64,000 bases of DNA. Source: Pseudomonas sp. URMO17WK12:I2 (GTDB lineage: Bacteria; Pseudomonadota; Gammaproteobacteria; Pseudomonadales; Pseudomonadaceae). Made by a program: the position numbers and the translations under genes. The DNA lies in contig NZ_QKYW01000001.1 of the NCBI RefSeq assembly GCF_003253735.1, positions 248,001-312,000 of the forward strand. The letters are read 5' to 3'. Shown here one piece after another: positions 43,207-53,228 of the stretch. Numbering within the stretch: position 1 is the first letter of the stretch; every line of letters begins with the position of its first letter. The notes under the pieces were generated by a model. It was not told the origin of the DNA. It did not search any database and saw only the letters and a list, made by a program, of their open reading frames with translations.

Positions 43207-44931
43207 TCAGAAGAACAGGTCGAGGCGGAAATACACCGGGCGCTCGCGCTCGGTGATCACGCCGGGGCGTTCCAGGGAATGGGCGAAGGTCACGCTGGCG
43301 GCCAGGTGTTCACCGCGGGCGCTGAGCTCCAGGGCATGACCGCTCAGGCGGCCACTGGCGCCGGGGTTGTGCTGGTCGTGGCTGATCACGCCGACGTCAT
43401 AGGCCAGGGCGGCGCCATACTGCTGCACGAAGGGTTGCAACGGCGCCCAGGTGACCGGCCGGGTCCAGCGCAGCTGGTTGCGCCAGTAGCCGCCACTGTC
43501 CCCGGACAGGTTCTGGTCCTTGAAGGCACGCACCGAGTTGAGCCCACCGATGCTGATGCGCTGGGAGCTGAACAACGGGTCTTCGCTCTTCTGGCCAGTG
43601 GCCAGGCTGTCGAAGCTGAAGCGCTCGCCCCACAGGCTGAAGGGCTGCAGGTAGCTCAGGGTCAGGCTGTACTTGTTGTAGCGCGCCACCGGCTGGTCGC
43701 CACGGGGATCACCGTTGCCCTGGGCATCGAAGGCGCCGATGCCGCGCTGCCAGCCGATATCGGCGTTGACGAACGCGCTGCCGATGCGCCGGCCATGGTT
43801 GAAGCCCAGTTGCCATTCGCTTAGGCGGTTGCTCGACGGGTCGATACGGTTGCCAAGGATGAAGTTGTTGGTGCGCACGTGGCTGACGCCAGTGTTGAAG
43901 GCGGTCTTGCTGACGCTGTCGCGGTGCAGCACGCGCTCGGCGCGCAGGGCATGCTGCTGGCTGTCGCCGTCGGTCTCGAAGGGAAAGCCATTGCTCTGCC
44001 CCAGGGTGCGGTAGTAGCTCTGGCTGTAGCTGTAGTCCACGCGCCACCAGCCATAGGGGATGCTGTAGGACAGACTCTGGGCGTGGGAGTGGCGGTAGCT
44101 GTCGCTGACCGCATCGCGACTGGCGCGCAGGCTCAGCTGGTCGGCCAGGCCCAGCGGGCTGTCCCAGGTCAGGCCCAGGCCCCACTGCTGCTCGCCGGTG
44201 CTGCGCTGGCCATCGTTGTGACGGTTGATATTGGCGTGCCAGGGCTTGCTGCGCTCGCCCTTGAGGCCCACCCGGCTGCCGCCCACCTGCTGACCCGGCA
44301 CCAGCTCGAGCTGAGCAGGGCGTGACGGCAGGCGATTGAGGTTGTCGACCAGTTGCTCCAGCTCACGCAGGTTGAGGATCTCGCCGGTCTCGCCGGGGAA
44401 ACTCATGGCCAGTTCGCGATCACTGGCCAGGGCGGAGCTGTCGAGGCCCTCCAGGCGGCCTTCGACCACGGTGATTTTCAGGGTACGGGCCGACAGATCC
44501 TGCTGCGGCAGGTAGGCGCGGGTGGTCACGTAACCACGGTCAACGTAGTAGTTGGTGATCGCCTTGAGCAGTTCGTTGAGCTGGCTGACGCCCAGGCAGC
44601 TGTCGGCGAACGGCGCGAGAATGGTGCTGCGATCCGCCTCGAACAGCAGGCTGGCGCCGCTGATCTCGATCTGTTCGATGGCGAAACAACGTTCGTCCTC
44701 AGGTGCCGGCGGCGCCGTCGGCTCGGCACGTTTGCCCGGCAACTGCTGCAGTTCCTGCAGGCGCTGCTGCTGCTCGTCGAGCAGGCGCTCCTGACGGTCG
44801 CGTATCAGGTCCTGGGTCAGCGGTGAGGGCAAGTTGCTGGGCAGCGAGGGCGGTGGCGTCTGCGCCGATACAGCCAGCGACCAGCTGGACAGGCAGAGGC
44901 ATACCGCCGCAGATCCATTGCGGAAGAACAT
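43207..44931 (-). CDS. TpsB outer-membrane transporter of two-partner secretion (FhaC/ShlB family)
   Basis: A 574-residue Omp85-superfamily transporter. A signal peptide ends at SLAVSAQ, followed by a proline-rich N-terminal helix region and a Q/L-rich coil (DRQERLLDEQQQRLQELQQL), two POTRA domains (FAIEQIEISGASLLFEADRS starts the first) and a 16-strand barrel with the VRAFKDQNLSGDSGGY segment of the FhaC L6 family. The chain ends in YFRLDLFF, the terminal Phe expected for BAM assembly. AGGGA precedes the ATG. It lies 34 bp before the exoprotein gene and should secrete it, giving the order transporter, toxin, immunity. Confidence 0.94.
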   Translation of the reverse strand: MFFRNGSAAVCLCLSSWSLAVSAQTPPPSLPSNLPSPLTQDLIRDRQERLLDEQQQRLQELQQLPGKRAEPTAPPAPEDERCFAIEQIEISGASLLFEADRSTILAPFADSCLGVSQLNELLKAITNYYVDRGYVTTRAYLPQQDLSARTLKITVVEGRLEGLDSSALASDRELAMSFPGETGEILNLRELEQLVDNLNRLPSRPAQLELVPGQQVGGSRVGLKGERSKPWHANINRHNDGQRSTGEQQWGLGLTWDSPLGLADQLSLRASRDAVSDSYRHSHAQSLSYSIPYGWWRVDYSYSQSYYRTLGQSNGFPFETDGDSQQHALRAERVLHRDSVSKTAFNTGVSHVRTNNFILGNRIDPSSNRLSEWQLGFNHGRRIGSAFVNADIGWQRGIGAFDAQGNGDPRGDQPVARYNKYSLTLSYLQPFSLWGERFSFDSLATGQKSEDPLFSSQRISIGGLNSVRAFKDQNLSGDSGGYWRNQLRWTRPVTWAPLQPFVQQYGAALAYDVGVISHDQHNPGASGRLSGHALELSARGEHLAASVTFAHSLERPGVITERERPVYFRLDLFF

Positions 44932-45363
44932 AGGGGTCGTCCCTGAGAAAGAATGTCATTTGAGCCGTGATGAAAACATATGGCACTTGGCTATCAAAGC
45001 CTATGCAGCGGAACCGAATCACAGTTTTGGCAATTGGCCATCATTGCCTGCGTTACGTGATCGCAACTAATCAGTGACGGAGAAAGCGAACCTGCCGGCG
45101 GCTGCCCTGCAGATAGCGAACCAGACACCACATGAGAGAAACCGGGCCCTGCCGCCTGGTCCGCCAGTCAACCGGCTATGCGCTGAAGCTCGTCATAAAG
45201 GCTGCCTTAACGCGGATGCGGGCGGAAACTTCCCGCGCAGGAAGCACCCGCAACCGCCCTTTTCGCAACGAAACGGTAACTTTTACAAGATTTTGCCGAC
45301 CGCGCAGCGATCCGGCACACTAGCGGCCCCGAGCTCCGGCTCGTCGCCGCAGCCAGATTTCGT
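44932..45363. other. Divergent intergenic region between tpsB and plsB
   Basis: These 432 bp must hold the promoters of the leftward secretion operon and rightward plsB. The half next to tpsB (44940-45070) is AT-richer than the plsB half. I could not define a confident -35/-10 pair or operator on either strand, and no gene or stable terminator was seen. Confidence 0.4.
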
Positions 45364-47847
45364 ATGACCCGCTCCCCGCTTCGCCGCCTTGCCTTCGGTA
45401 CCCTGCGCCGCCTGCTGTACCTGTGGGTGCGCTCGGAAACCATCAACCAGTCGGCCTTCACCCTCAAGCTCGATCGCAGCAAGCCGGTGTTCTACGTGCT
45501 GCAGCAGCCGTCGGTGAGCGACCTGGCGGTGCTCGATCACGAATGCACCAAGGCCAACCTGCCGCGCCCGGTGCTGCCCGTGGCGGTAGGCGAGCTGGTC
45601 GAACCGGCGGCGTTCTTCTACCTGACGCCGGAGCCCGACTGGCTCGGTCGTCAGGACAAGCGCGGCATCTCGCCGACCCTGCAGCGCATGGTCGGCGCCC
45701 TCAGCGAACAGGCCGCCGAGCAGGCGCAGATCATTCCGGTCAGCGTGTTCTGGGGCCAATCGCCGAACCGCGAAACCAGCCCCTGGAAGCTATTGTTCGC
45801 CGACAGTTGGGCGGTCACCGGCCGCCTGCGCCGGCTGGTGAGTATCCTGATTCTGGGTCGCACCACCCGTGTGCAGTTCTCCACACCGATCCAGCTGCGC
45901 GAACTGATCGAGCAGAACAAGGGCCAGGAACGCACCCTGCGCATGGTGCACCGCATCCTGCGGGTGCACTTTCGCAACCAGAAGGCGGCGGTCATCGGCC
46001 CGGACGTGTCGCACCGTCGCAACCTGGTCAAGGGCCTGGTACACGGCCCCCAGGTGCGCCAGGCGATTGCCGACGAAGCGGAGCGCGAGAAGATCTCCGT
46101 CGAGAAAGCCGAGGCCCTGGCCCTGCGCTACGGCAACGAGATCGCCTCGGACTACACCTACACGGCGATCCGTTTTCTCGAGCTGATCCTGTCGTGGTTC
46201 TGGAACAAGATCTACGACGGCATCAAGGTCAACCATATAGAAGGCGTGCAGGACATCGCCCAGGGTCACGAAGTGATCTACGTGCCCTGCCACCGCAGCC
46301 ACATCGACTACCTGCTGCTCTCCTACCTGCTGTTCCGCAACGGCCTGACGCCGCCGCACATCGCCGCTGGCATCAACCTCAACATGCCGATCATCGGCGG
46401 CCTGCTGCGCCGCGGCGGCGCCTTCTTCATGCGCCGTACCTTCAAGGGCAACCCGCTGTATACGGCGGTGTTCAACGAATACCTGCACACCCTGATCAGC
46501 AAGGGTTACCCGGTGGAATACTTCGTCGAAGGCGGCCGCTCGCGTACCGGGCGCATGCTCAGGCCGAAGACCGGCATGCTCGCCATCACCCTGCGCAGCT
46601 ACCTGCAGAGCCATCGGCTGCCGGTGGTGTTCGTGCCGGTGTACATCGGCTACGAACGGGTGCTGGAGGGCCGCACCTACCTGGGCGAGCTGCGCGGGGC
46701 AAGCAAGAAGAAGGAATCGATCTTCGATATCTTCAAGGTCATTGGCGCACTCAAGCAGCGCTTCGGTCACGTCTGGGTCAACTTCGGTGAGCCGATCAAG
46801 CTCGACGCCTTTCTCGATGCCCAGCAGCCCGACTGGCGTGAGCAGAATCTGGGCCCGGACTATCGCCCGGCCTGGCTGAACGACACCACCAACCGTCTGG
46901 GCGAGCGGGTGGCTCAGCGCCTCAACGAGGCCGCAGCGATCAACCCGGTCAACCTGGTGGCCCTGGCGTTGCTGTCGACCAGCAAGCTGGCGCTGGACGA
47001 ACGCGCCCTGGTGCGCATCCTAGACCTGTATCAGAGCCTGCTGCGCCGCGTGCCCTACTCGCCGCACACCACCGTGCCGGAAGGCGACGGCCTGGCGCTG
47101 ATCGAGCACGTGCGCGGCATGGAATTGCTCTCCGAACAGAAGGATGCCCTGGGTCGCATCCTTTATCTGGATGAGCAGAACGCGGTGCTGATGACCTACT
47201 ACCGCAACAACGTGCTGCACATCTTCGCCCTGCCCGGGCTGATCGCCAGCTTCTTCCAGAGCAGCGGGCGGATGAGCCGTGAGCAGATCCTGCGCTTCGT
47301 CCACGCGTTGTACCCCTACCTGCAGTCCGAGCTGTACATCCGCTGGGCCGACAAGGAGCTCGACGAGGTGGTCGACCAGTGGCTGGAAGCCTTCGTCGAG
47401 CAGGGCCTGCTCAAGCAGGAGAACGATCTTTATGTGCGCCCGGCGCCCAGCTCGCGCAACTTCGTGCTGCTGACCCTGCTGTCGCGGGCCATCGCCCAGA
47501 CCCTGCAGCGCTTCTACATGGCCAGCGCCCTGCTGCTCAACGCCGGGCAGAACACCATCAGCGCCGAGGAGCTGGAGGAGCTGTGCACGGTCATGGCCCA
47601 GCGCCTGTCGATCCTCCATGGGCTCAACGCGCCGGAGTTCTTCGACAAGAGCCTGTTCCGTCACTTTATCCAGACGCTGCTCGACCAGGGCGTGCTGCGC
47701 CAGGACGAAGCCGGCAAGCTCAGCCACCCGCCGGCCTTCGCCGAACTGGCCGAAGGCGCCGCCAAGCGCGTGCTGCCGGCCGAGATTCGCCTGTCGATCC
47801 GCCAGGTGACCATGGATCGCAGCGAGGAGCTGATCGACGGGCTCTGA
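45364..47847 (+). CDS. plsB: Glycerol-3-phosphate 1-O-acyltransferase PlsB
   Basis: An 827-residue membrane-associated enzyme that puts the first acyl chain on glycerol 3-phosphate. The acyltransferase motifs are complete: HX4D at H310-D315 ([15 protein letters not shown]), [28 protein letters not shown] with the substrate-binding residues, and [15 protein letters not shown]. The N terminus ([18 protein letters not shown]) is typical for Pseudomonas, and the length is that of the family. The C-terminal half is the helical region seen in all PlsB. It is a single core gene with only a weak ribosome site. Confidence 0.95.
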   Translation: MTRSPLRRLAFGTLRRLLYLWVRSETINQSAFTLKLDRSKPVFYVLQQPSVSDLAVLDHECTKANLPRPVLPVAVGELVEPAAFFYLTPEPDWLGRQDKRGISPTLQRMVGALSEQAAEQAQIIPVSVFWGQSPNRETSPWKLLFADSWAVTGRLRRLVSILILGRTTRVQFSTPIQLRELIEQNKGQERTLRMVHRILRVHFRNQKAAVIGPDVSHRRNLVKGLVHGPQVRQAIADEAEREKISVEKAEALALRYGNEIASDYTYTAIRFLELILSWFWNKIYDGIKVNHIEGVQDIAQGHEVIYVPCHRSHIDYLLLSYLLFRNGLTPPHIAAGINLNMPIIGGLLRRGGAFFMRRTFKGNPLYTAVFNEYLHTLISKGYPVEYFVEGGRSRTGRMLRPKTGMLAITLRSYLQSHRLPVVFVPVYIGYERVLEGRTYLGELRGASKKKESIFDIFKVIGALKQRFGHVWVNFGEPIKLDAFLDAQQPDWREQNLGPDYRPAWLNDTTNRLGERVAQRLNEAAAINPVNLVALALLSTSKLALDERALVRILDLYQSLLRRVPYSPHTTVPEGDGLALIEHVRGMELLSEQKDALGRILYLDEQNAVLMTYYRNNVLHIFALPGLIASFFQSSGRMSREQILRFVHALYPYLQSELYIRWADKELDEVVDQWLEAFVEQGLLKQENDLYVRPAPSSRNFVLLTLLSRAIAQTLQRFYMASALLLNAGQNTISAEELEELCTVMAQRLSILHGLNAPEFFDKSLFRHFIQTLLDQGVLRQDEAGKLSHPPAFAELAEGAAKRVLPAEIRLSIRQVTMDRSEELIDGL

Positions 47848-47952
47848 CACGCCGGCTATCCCATGGAGGCGCCGAGTGCGCCGGGCGTTATTGAGGTTTG
47901 CCGCCACAGCCCCTAAGATGCGTCGTTGGGGCCACTTAGGGCAGGGATTTTC

Positions 47953-49032
47953 GTGCGTTATCACACCATTTTAGGATCACTGGCGATCATGGTTTCCGGT
48001 TGCGCCATGCAACCGTCCGCATCGACCTCTAAAGAAGAAAAGCCGGCGCAACCGGCTGCAGTCGCAGAACAGACCGCCGCCGCACCCGCCAGCGCGCAAC
48101 CCGCGCCGCAGCCGGTTGCCGCCGCTACGCCGAGTGAGGCGCCCGCCGCCACGCCAGTGGCCCGCGAGCCCCAGGAATACGAAATCCAGCCTGGCCAGTG
48201 CTGGGTGCATGCCCAGGTTCGCCCACGCCCGGTGCAGAGCACCCAGGAAGTGGTGGTCAAGGACTCGGTCAACAAGATCACCGTCACCCCCGCCGAGCTC
48301 GAGAAGGGCTTCAAGCAGGTGGTCACCCGTGAAGGCACCAAGACCTACCGCATCGAGCCGCCGACCTACCGCGTAGTGTCCGAGCAGGTGAAGATTCGCC
48401 CGGAAGTGAAGCGCTACATCGTGGTGCCGGCCGTCTACGAGGACGTCAAGGAAACCGTGACCCTCGAAGAAGCCAAGACCGTACTCGACCAGTGCCGCGC
48501 CGCCGGTACCCGCTATTCGAGCGGCACCGGCGCCATGTCCTTCTGCGCCCGCCAGGTGCCGGCCAAGCAGGAAGTGGTCAAGGTCAAGAAGCTGGTTTCG
48601 CCGGAAACCGTGCGGGTGGAAACCGACCCAGCGCAGTACAAGAGCGTGACCCGCTGGATCGTCGACAAGCCGGCCCAGGCCGTGGAAGTCACCCTGGATC
48701 CGGAATACACCAAGGTTGCCTCCACCGAGGTGGTGCGCCCGGTAGAAGCCAACCAGATCATCCTGCCGGAAGAGAAACGCCAGCTGCAGGTCACCCGCTT
48801 CGAGGGCACCGCACGTATCGTCTCGCGGCAGACCATTTGCGACCCGGACATCAATGACGACCTGGTCACCCGCCTGCAGCAAAGTCTGGTCAAGCGCGGC
48901 TTCAACCCGGGCCGTGTCGACGGCAAGCTCGGCAAGCGCACCCTCGATGCACTGACCGAATTCCAGACCGCCAACGGCCTGGCCGTCGGTGCCCTGACCC
49001 TGGAAAGCCTGACCGCCCTGGAAGTCCAGTAA
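47953..49032 (+). CDS. Peptidoglycan-binding lipoprotein
   Basis: A 359-residue lipoprotein starting at GTG with AGGG upstream; the ATG at 47926 would spoil the signal peptide. Lipobox MVSGC is followed by an Ala/Pro/Glu-rich linker. Residues about 75-285 form repeated beta-rich units (RPRPVQSTQEVVVKDSVNKI and later KLVSPETVRVETDPAQY) that I cannot name. The C terminus is a PG_binding_1 domain (LVTRLQQSLVKRGFNPGRVD and LDALTEFQTANGLAVG). It probably links the outer membrane to the cell wall. A hairpin (GGCACGCC/GGCGTGCC) follows at 49042-49064. Confidence 0.85.
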   Translation: MRYHTILGSLAIMVSGCAMQPSASTSKEEKPAQPAAVAEQTAAAPASAQPAPQPVAAATPSEAPAATPVAREPQEYEIQPGQCWVHAQVRPRPVQSTQEVVVKDSVNKITVTPAELEKGFKQVVTREGTKTYRIEPPTYRVVSEQVKIRPEVKRYIVVPAVYEDVKETVTLEEAKTVLDQCRAAGTRYSSGTGAMSFCARQVPAKQEVVKVKKLVSPETVRVETDPAQYKSVTRWIVDKPAQAVEVTLDPEYTKVASTEVVRPVEANQIILPEEKRQLQVTRFEGTARIVSRQTICDPDINDDLVTRLQQSLVKRGFNPGRVDGKLGKRTLDALTEFQTANGLAVGALTLESLTALEVQ

Positions 49033-49164
49033 CGCCGAACCGGCACGCCTGCCAAGGGCGTGCCGTCACTCCTGCTGCATCTCCCTCCTCTGCTCAACCT
49101 TCGCCGATCAGCGCGCCAGCCTGCTAAGCTCGCTGCTTATCTCCACCGCTCGAAGGTTACCGCC

Positions 49165-49842
49165 ATGCTCCGCATCCCCGCTCTCGTCGCCGGCCTGTTG
49201 CTGTCTGCCAACGTGTTCGCCCTGTCGCTTTCCGACCTCAGCCAGCAGGACGCCAGCGGCGGCCTCAAGGATGCCCTCACCCAGGGCGCCAAGGTGGCCG
49301 TGCAGCAGCTCGGCAAGCCCGGCGGCTTCAGCAACAACCCCGAAGTGCGCATCGAGCTGCCCGGCAAACTCGGCAAGGCCGCCAAGACCATGAAGATGAT
49401 GGGCATGGGCGCCCAGGTCGAGCAGTTGGAAACCAGCATGAACAAGGCCGCCGAAGCCGCCGTACCCCAGGCCCAGGCCCTGCTGGTCGACGCGGTGAAG
49501 AAAATGAGCGTGCAGGACGCCAAGAGCATCCTCTCCGGCCCCCAGGACTCGGCTACCCAGTACCTGAACAAGAGCAGCCGCGAGCAGATCCGCGCCAAGT
49601 TCCTGCCCATCGTCAAGCAGGCCACCGACCAGGTCGGCCTGGCCAAGCAGTACAACAGCTTCGCCGGCCAGGCAGCGACCTTCGGCGTGCTCGACGCCAA
49701 GAGCGCGAATATCGAAAGCTACGTGACCGAGCAGGCCCTCGATGGGCTGTTCGAGATGATCGCCAAGCAGGAAGCCAGCATCCGCGAAAACCCGGCGGCG
49801 GCGGCTACCAGCCTGGCGAAGAAAGTGTTCGGCGCGCTGTAA
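49165..49842 (+). CDS. DUF4197 domain-containing exported protein
   Basis: A 225-residue protein with a signal peptide (LRIPALVAGLLLSANVFA). The mature chain is the helical DUF4197 domain: LSDLSQQDASGGLKDALTQG, FSNNPEVRIELPGKLGKAAK, and ALDGLFEMIAKQEASIRENP near the C terminus. Its function is unknown across proteobacteria. The ATG at 49165 follows AAGGT and starts the signal peptide; the open frame upstream to 49060 is intergenic. It is followed by a strong terminator. Confidence 0.88.
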   Translation: MLRIPALVAGLLLSANVFALSLSDLSQQDASGGLKDALTQGAKVAVQQLGKPGGFSNNPEVRIELPGKLGKAAKTMKMMGMGAQVEQLETSMNKAAEAAVPQAQALLVDAVKKMSVQDAKSILSGPQDSATQYLNKSSREQIRAKFLPIVKQATDQVGLAKQYNSFAGQAATFGVLDAKSANIESYVTEQALDGLFEMIAKQEASIRENPAAAATSLAKKVFGAL

Positions 49843-49857
49843 GCGGCGAGCTGCAAG

Positions 49858-49892
49858 AAAAGGGGCTGGCGCGTTATGTGCCAGCCCCTTTT
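49858..49892 (+). terminator. Rho-independent terminator after the DUF4197 gene
   Basis: AAAAGGGGCTGGC pairs with GCCAGCCCCTTTT around a 9-nt loop, 15 bp after the stop. The A-run before and T-run after the stem would let it act in both directions. Confidence 0.85.
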
Positions 49893-49953
49893 CATTCTGC
49901 GCTGCGGGATGGATAAAGCGTCGTCCAACCTACGACTGTAATGGCTGAAAAGT

Positions 49954-50080
49954 GGCGAAAGCGGCCATTCGTCCACGTTAGGGAGGCTGGTGATTATCTG
50001 TGGGAGCGGGCCATGCCCGCGATTTTTCGCGCGCATGGCGCGCTCCCACAATGGATCGGCGAATGGCTGCTTTTGCCTTA
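49954..50080. repeat. Dispersed palindromic repeat element, copy 2 (inverted)
   Basis: The core 49999-50050 opens with TGTGGGAGCG and closes with CGCTCCCACA and is the near-exact reverse complement of the copy at 20820-20871. Similarity continues through both flanks, for example GGCGAATGGCTGC at 50058, showing a unit of about 120 bp. Between the terminator and this element (49906-49945) lies another Pseudomonas-type intergenic stretch ending CGTCCAACCTACG. Confidence 0.8.
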
Positions 50081-50117
50081 TTGCTATCGTAGGACTAGAG
50101 GTTTCCAGCCCCAAAAA

Positions 50118-53100
50118 TCATGACCTAGCCCTTAGCTGGTCACCCGCAGCCTGCGCCGTGTCGCTCGGCTTGACCCGAAACCACGCCGCATACAACGCCG
50201 GCAAAAACAGCAGGGTCAGCGCGGTGGCCACCACCAGCCCGCCCATGATCGCCACCGCCATCGGCCCGAAGAACACGCTGCGCGACAGCGGAATCATCGC
50301 CAGCACCGCCGCCAACGCGGTCAGCACGATGGGTCGGAAGCGCCGCACGGTGGCTTCGACGATGGCGTTCCAACTGTCCAGCCCCGCCTCGCGGTCCTGC
50401 TCGATCTGGTCGACCAGAATCACCGAGTTGCGCATGATCATGCCCGACAGCGCGATAGTGCCGAGCATCGCCACGAAACCGAACGGCTGGCCGAACAGCA
50501 GCAGGAACAGGGTCACGCCGATCAGCCCCAGTGGCGCGGTAAGAAACACCATGGTCATGCGCGAGAAACTCTTGAGCTGCAGCATCAGCAGGGTCAGCAC
50601 CACCACGATGAACAAGGGCACGCCGGCCGCCACCGAGGCCTGGCCCTTGGAGGAATCCTCCACCGAGCCGCCCACTTCCAGCAGGTAGCCATCGGGCAGG
50701 CTGGCGCGGATATCGGCCAGGGTCGGCAGAATCTGTTGGGTCAAGGTAGCCGGCTGCTGAGGCCCGTAGATATCGGCGCGCACGGTGACCGTCGGCAGGC
50801 GGTTGCGATGCCAGATCACGCCCTCTTCGAAGCCGTATTCCAGGGTGGCGATCTGCGCCAGCGCCACGCTCTTGCCACTGTCGGTGGGCACCGCCAGGCT
50901 CGGCAGCTGTTGCAGCGCCTGGCGCTCCGCCGGGGTGCCGCGCAGGAGGATTTCGATCAGCTCGTTGTCCTCGCGGTAATCGCTGACCGACGAGCCATTG
51001 AGCGAGCTGCGCAGGAAGTTGGCCACCTCGGCGGTGCTCACGCCGAGGGCGCGGGCTCGCTCCTGGTCGATGTTCAGGTGCACCACCTTGCTCGGTTCCT
51101 GCCAGTCCAGGTGCACATTGACCACATGGGGGTTGTCGCGCACCTTGTCGGCGACCTGGCGGGCCAGGGCGCGCACCTCGTCGATATGCTCGCCGGAGAC
51201 CCGGAACTGCACCGGGTAACCCACCGGCGGGCCATTTTCCAGGCGCGAGATACGTGTGCGCAGGCTCGGGAATTCGTCGTGCAGCACATCGATCAGCCAG
51301 GCGCGCACGGCTTCGCGTTCCTCGATGGATGTAGCCAGCACCACGATCTGCGCGAAGCTGGTGGCCGGCAGTTGCTGATCCAGCGGCAGGTAGAAGCGCG
51401 GCGAACCGGTGCCGACATAGGCCACGTAGTTGTCCACCCCCGGATGACCGGCCAGGCGCTGCTCCAGGCGGCGTACCTCGGCCTCGGTGGCGATCAGCGA
51501 GGCGCCTTCGGCCAGCTTGAAATCGACCATCAGCTCCAGACGCCCGGAGGCCGGGAAGAACTGCTGCGGCACGAAACGGAACAGCAAGATCGAGCCGACG
51601 AACAGCGCCAGGGTCAGCACGATGACCGTCTTGCGCCAGCGCACGCACCAGTCCACCAGACGACGGACACGTGCATAGAAGGGCGTCGAATAAGGGTCAT
51701 GCCCGCCCGTGCTGCCGTGCCTGAGGGCTGCGCGCTTGGCCAGGTCGGGCAGCAGCCGCGCGCCCAGATACGGCACGAACATCACCGCCGCCACCCAGGA
51801 CATCAGCAGCGCGATGGTCACCACCTGAAAGATCGAGCGGGTGTATTCGCCGGTGCCCGACTGCGCGGTGGCAATCGGCAGAAAGCCCGCCGCGGTGATC
51901 AGGGTGCCAGTGAGCATCGGGAATGCCGTGCTGGTCCAGGCGAAGCTCGCCGCCTTGAGGCGGTCGTAGCCCTGCTCCATCTTGATCGCCATGATCTCCA
52001 CGGCAATGATCGCGTCGTCCACCAGCAGGCCCAGGGCTAGCACCAGGGCGCCGAGGGAAATCTTGTGCAGGCCGATGTTCAGGTAGTACATGGCGGCGAA
52101 GGTCATCGCCAGTACCAGCGGAATCGACAGCGCCACCACCAGCCCGGTGCGCAGCCCGAGGGAGAAGAAGCTGACCAGCAGTACGATGATCAGCGCCTCG
52201 GTGAGTACCTTGACGAATTCGCCGACGCCGGTCTTCACCGCCGCCGGCTGGTCCGACACCTTGCGCAGCTGCATGCCCGCCGGCAGGTTGTTCTGCAGGC
52301 GGGTGAACTCGCCCTCCAGCGCCTTGCCGAGCACCAGGATGTCGCCGCCGGGCTTCATGGAGACCGCCAGGCCGATGGCGTCCTCGCCCATGAAGCGCAT
52401 GCGCGGCGCCGGTGGGTCGTTGAAGCCACGGCTGACCTCGGCCACATCGCCGATGCGGAAGGTGCGGTCGGCCACACGGATGGGGAAATCGCGAATCTGC
52501 TCGACCGTCTCGAAATTGCCGCTGACCCGCAGCTGCACCCGGTCGGAGCCGGTCTCGAAGAAGCCCGCCACGGGCATGGCGTTCTGCTGTTCGAGGGCCT
52601 GCTGTACGGCGGTAAGCGGCAAACCGAGGGTGGCCAGCTTGGTGTTGGACAGCTCGATCCAGATCTTCTCGTCCTGCAGGCCGATCAGCTCGACCTTGCC
52701 GACATCCTTCACGCGCTGCAGTTGCAGTTGCACACGGTCGGCGTAATCCTTGAGCACTGCGTAGTCGAAACCGTTGCCGGTCAGCGCGTAGATATTGCCG
52801 AAGGTGGTACCGAACTCGTCGTTGAAGAACGGCCCCTGGATACCGGCGGGCAGGGTATGGCGGATGTCGCCGATCTTCTTGCGCAGCTGGTACCAGAGCT
52901 CGGGAATCTCGTTGGAGTGCATCGAGTCGCGAGCCATGAAGGTGACCTGGGACTCGCCGGGCCGCGAGAACGACACGATGCGCTCGTACTCGCCGGTTTC
53001 CATCAGCTTCTTCTCGATGCGCTCGGTGACCTGGCGCGCCACCTGCTCGGCGGTGGCCCCCGGCCAGTTGGTCTTCACCACCATGGCCTTGAAGGTGAAC

Positions 53101-53222
53101 GGCGGGTCCTCGCTCTGCCCCAGCTTGGTGTAGGACAGCGCACCGACGACGCCGAGCAGCAACATCAGGTAGAGCACGATCTGGCGCTGTTGCAGCGCCC
53201 AGGCGGAGAGGTTGAACGACAT
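50118..53222 (-). CDS. RND multidrug efflux permease (AcrB superfamily)
   Basis: A 1034-residue resistance-nodulation-division permease with twelve predicted helices and two large periplasmic loops. The proton-relay Asp pair is present in TM4 (LALGLLVDDAIIAVEIMA); further landmarks are VSFSRPGESQVTF in the porter domain and GMIMRNSVILVDQIEQDREA in TM10-11. It is similar in type to TriC/VexF-like pumps, but the substrate cannot be read. It starts 6 bp after the adaptor gene. No outer-membrane factor gene is adjacent, so it probably borrows a TolC/OprM-type channel. Confidence 0.93.
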   Translation of the reverse strand: MSFNLSAWALQQRQIVLYLMLLLGVVGALSYTKLGQSEDPPFTFKAMVVKTNWPGATAEQVARQVTERIEKKLMETGEYERIVSFSRPGESQVTFMARDSMHSNEIPELWYQLRKKIGDIRHTLPAGIQGPFFNDEFGTTFGNIYALTGNGFDYAVLKDYADRVQLQLQRVKDVGKVELIGLQDEKIWIELSNTKLATLGLPLTAVQQALEQQNAMPVAGFFETGSDRVQLRVSGNFETVEQIRDFPIRVADRTFRIGDVAEVSRGFNDPPAPRMRFMGEDAIGLAVSMKPGGDILVLGKALEGEFTRLQNNLPAGMQLRKVSDQPAAVKTGVGEFVKVLTEALIIVLLVSFFSLGLRTGLVVALSIPLVLAMTFAAMYYLNIGLHKISLGALVLALGLLVDDAIIAVEIMAIKMEQGYDRLKAASFAWTSTAFPMLTGTLITAAGFLPIATAQSGTGEYTRSIFQVVTIALLMSWVAAVMFVPYLGARLLPDLAKRAALRHGSTGGHDPYSTPFYARVRRLVDWCVRWRKTVIVLTLALFVGSILLFRFVPQQFFPASGRLELMVDFKLAEGASLIATEAEVRRLEQRLAGHPGVDNYVAYVGTGSPRFYLPLDQQLPATSFAQIVVLATSIEEREAVRAWLIDVLHDEFPSLRTRISRLENGPPVGYPVQFRVSGEHIDEVRALARQVADKVRDNPHVVNVHLDWQEPSKVVHLNIDQERARALGVSTAEVANFLRSSLNGSSVSDYREDNELIEILLRGTPAERQALQQLPSLAVPTDSGKSVALAQIATLEYGFEEGVIWHRNRLPTVTVRADIYGPQQPATLTQQILPTLADIRASLPDGYLLEVGGSVEDSSKGQASVAAGVPLFIVVVLTLLMLQLKSFSRMTMVFLTAPLGLIGVTLFLLLFGQPFGFVAMLGTIALSGMIMRNSVILVDQIEQDREAGLDSWNAIVEATVRRFRPIVLTALAAVLAMIPLSRSVFFGPMAVAIMGGLVVATALTLLFLPALYAAWFRVKPSDTAQAAGDQLRARS

Positions 53223-53228
53223 CGGCGC

